From positions 1-64,000 of the forward strand of contig JALHLQ010000014.1 in assembly GCA_022844485.1 (NCBI GenBank): a DNA stretch of 64,000 nt, given 5' to 3'. Under the pieces are notes generated by a model that was not told the DNA's origin, made no database searches, and saw only the letters and a list, made by a program, of their open reading frames with translations. The position numbers and the translations under genes are program-made. Source of the stretch: Xanthobacteraceae bacterium (GTDB taxonomy: Bacteria > Pseudomonadota > Alphaproteobacteria > Rhizobiales > Xanthobacteraceae). Below are positions 63,074 through 64,000 of this stretch, one piece after another (positions within the stretch are counted from its first letter, which is position 1; every line of letters begins with the position of its first letter).

Positions 63074-63594
63074 AAGCTCGAAAACGCTACAATTTGGTGT
63101 TGGCCATCTACCCGAGCACGCGCGGATTCGCATTCGTTGTCTTCGAAGGCCCGCTCTCACCGGTCGATTGGAGTGCACGGGAGGTTCGCGGGCGAAATAG
63201 GAATCAGCGATGTCTCGTCGGCATCGCGGCTGTTCTGGAACGATACCAACCGGACGCGCTGGTGTTGCAAGACATGTCGCTTACCGGAACCCGCCGTGCG
63301 CACCGGCTGAGGGAACTCAACGCCTGTATTGGTGAGCTAGCCGATAAGCGAAGTGTTCCGGTCTTTGCCTACTCACGCGCCCAAGTACGGAAAGCGTTTG
63401 AGCCGTTCGGTCTCACCAGTAAGCATTTTATTGCCGAAACCATCGCAAAGCATATTCCCGCATTTGATCGACATTTGCCGCCGGCCCGCAAGGCATGGAT
63501 GAGCGAAGACGCCCGCATGGGCATCTTCGACGCGGCGGCACTGGCGTTGACATTCTTTCAAAGTGCAGCCGGCGGAGGACAAGAAGCCGGATAG
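63070..63594 (+). CDS. RuvC/RNase H-fold putative nuclease
   Basis: A 174-residue protein. The pattern LVLAIYPSTRGFAFVVFE, DALVLQDMS (acid at the second strand) and SEDARMGIFDAAALALTFF (final acidic helix) fits an RNase H-like resolvase fold. The first acidic position of RuvC (D in the first strand) is not obvious, so activity is uncertain. Coupled to the XRE gene upstream. Confidence 0.6.
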   Translation: MKARKRYNLVLAIYPSTRGFAFVVFEGPLSPVDWSAREVRGRNRNQRCLVGIAAVLERYQPDALVLQDMSLTGTRRAHRLRELNACIGELADKRSVPVFAYSRAQVRKAFEPFGLTSKHFIAETIAKHIPAFDRHLPPARKAWMSEDARMGIFDAAALALTFFQSAAGGGQEAG

Positions 63595-63662
63595 GCATCT
63601 GCCCGCTCCGCCTCGCAATCCGGCACCTGAATGGTTCGGATGCCGATAGCGAGGAGAAGAAA

Positions 63663-63905
63663 ATGTCCACAATTGTTCTTTCCAACAAGGGCGCGAAGCT
63701 TATGAAGCTTTGCGAGCTGGAGGGCTTTAAGACCCTCAACCATATGCTGCGACGCGCTGCCGCCGACAATGCGTGCCCAGCCATCTGCATGACGGAAGGC
63801 TGCGACCACACGACTGAGATGGAGCCGGACCAAGATCACGGCTACTGCGAAGCCTGCGGTGGCAACACCATCGCATCCGCGCTCGTGCTTGCCGGCTGGG
63901 TTTAG
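63663..63905 (+). CDS. Small zinc-binding hypothetical protein
   Basis: An 80-residue protein with CxxxxC (ACPAICMTEGC), His and CEAC motifs (YCEACGGN), suggesting a zinc-binding module. GAGGAGAAGAAA precedes ATG 63663. Similar small proteins occur on rhizobial plasmids and elements. Function unknown. Confidence 0.7.
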   Translation: MSTIVLSNKGAKLMKLCELEGFKTLNHMLRRAAADNACPAICMTEGCDHTTEMEPDQDHGYCEACGGNTIASALVLAGWV

Positions 63906-63917
63906 GAGGCCGGTATC

Positions 63918-64000
63918 ATGTCGAGTAAGATCGCGCTTCTCAACGACGCATTCCGCAAAACCTTCTCCGGCGGCAAGGTCATGATGACCGCCGGCGTCGA
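63918..64000 (+). CDS. DUF3768-like protein (3' end off the window)
   Basis: ATG 63918 follows AGGAGG. The 27 visible residues (KIALLNDAFRKTFSGGKVMMTAGV) resemble the N-terminus of DUF3768 proteins, which are common on plasmids and integrative elements of Rhizobiales. The frame is open at the window edge. Confidence 0.6.
   Translation, partial: MSSKIALLNDAFRKTFSGGKVMMTAGV

Noticed and set aside
1..64000. CRISPR arrays, rRNA genes or insertion sequences
   Set aside because: No regularly spaced repeats, no rRNA sequence and no transposase were seen.

Overview
The window is high-GC DNA from an alphaproteobacterium, most likely of the order Hyphomicrobiales (Bradyrhizobium / Rhodopseudomonas / Xanthobacteraceae type). 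The grounds are a SAM-II riboswitch in front of metX, a LuxI/LuxR pair with a P450, the chorismate mutase-hisC-prephenate dehydrogenase block, the tlpA / argH-lptM-lysA-TIGR02302 block, the ftsE-ftsX-ydcF-plsC block, and an etfB-etfA-hbd operon beside a PduO-type adenosyltransferase. No species call is possible from sequence reading alone.

Positions 1 to about 41,550 are chromosomal housekeeping DNA with short intergenic spaces. In order: two secreted TIGR02594-type putative peptidoglycan hydrolases (the first cut by the window edge); the metX-metW methionine operon under a SAM-II riboswitch with overlapping antiterminator and terminator hairpins; chorismate mutase, hisC, prephenate dehydrogenase and an orphan methyltransferase; DUF2125 and ChaC proteins; ftsE-ftsX-ydcF-plsC with a divergent zinc-ribbon membrane protein; the argH-lptM-lysA-TIGR02302 operon with divergent tlpA; the electron-transfer flavoprotein operon; cobalamin adenosyltransferase; a GspE-domain/GT2 glycosyltransferase; a quorum-sensing locus (luxR divergent from luxI, which overlaps a cytochrome P450 gene); SCO copper chaperone; polysaccharide deacetylase; cell-wall enzymes (SLT transglycosylase, two L,D-transpeptidases, a glucosaminidase-like protein); TauE; a PfkB kinase; a divergent SpeD / BpsA-like polyamine pair; GNAT; and RsmJ.

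A tRNA-Gly(CCC) gene at 41784-41857 marks the border of a second compartment. A 29-bp copy of its 3' end with one mismatch lies at 40087-40115, as left by site-specific integration. To the right of the tRNA base composition drops, intergenic spaces lengthen and mobile-element genes appear: a Replication-relaxation protein, a MT-A70 methyltransferase, a VirD4/TraD-like coupling ATPase, a large serine recombinase, an SF3-like ATPase and several small accessory proteins. This looks like an integrative element that continues past the right edge.

The cargo is the most interesting part. (1) A tight four-gene operon at 42185-46602 joins a divergent ribonucleotide-reductase-like protein (radical and redox cysteines kept, active-site Asn replaced, no C-terminal Cys pair), a Nudix hydrolase, an HD phosphohydrolase and an XRE regulator; I know of no described system with this composition. 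(2) A complete QatABCD anti-phage operon lies at 54337-59063. (3) An 808-residue membrane protein at 49377-51803 carries a UbiA prenyltransferase domain behind about 500 residues of unexplained membrane segments. (4) An XRE / RNase H-fold gene pair lies at 62717-63594. Starts were chosen by homology and visible ribosome-binding sites; nothing was verified by database search.
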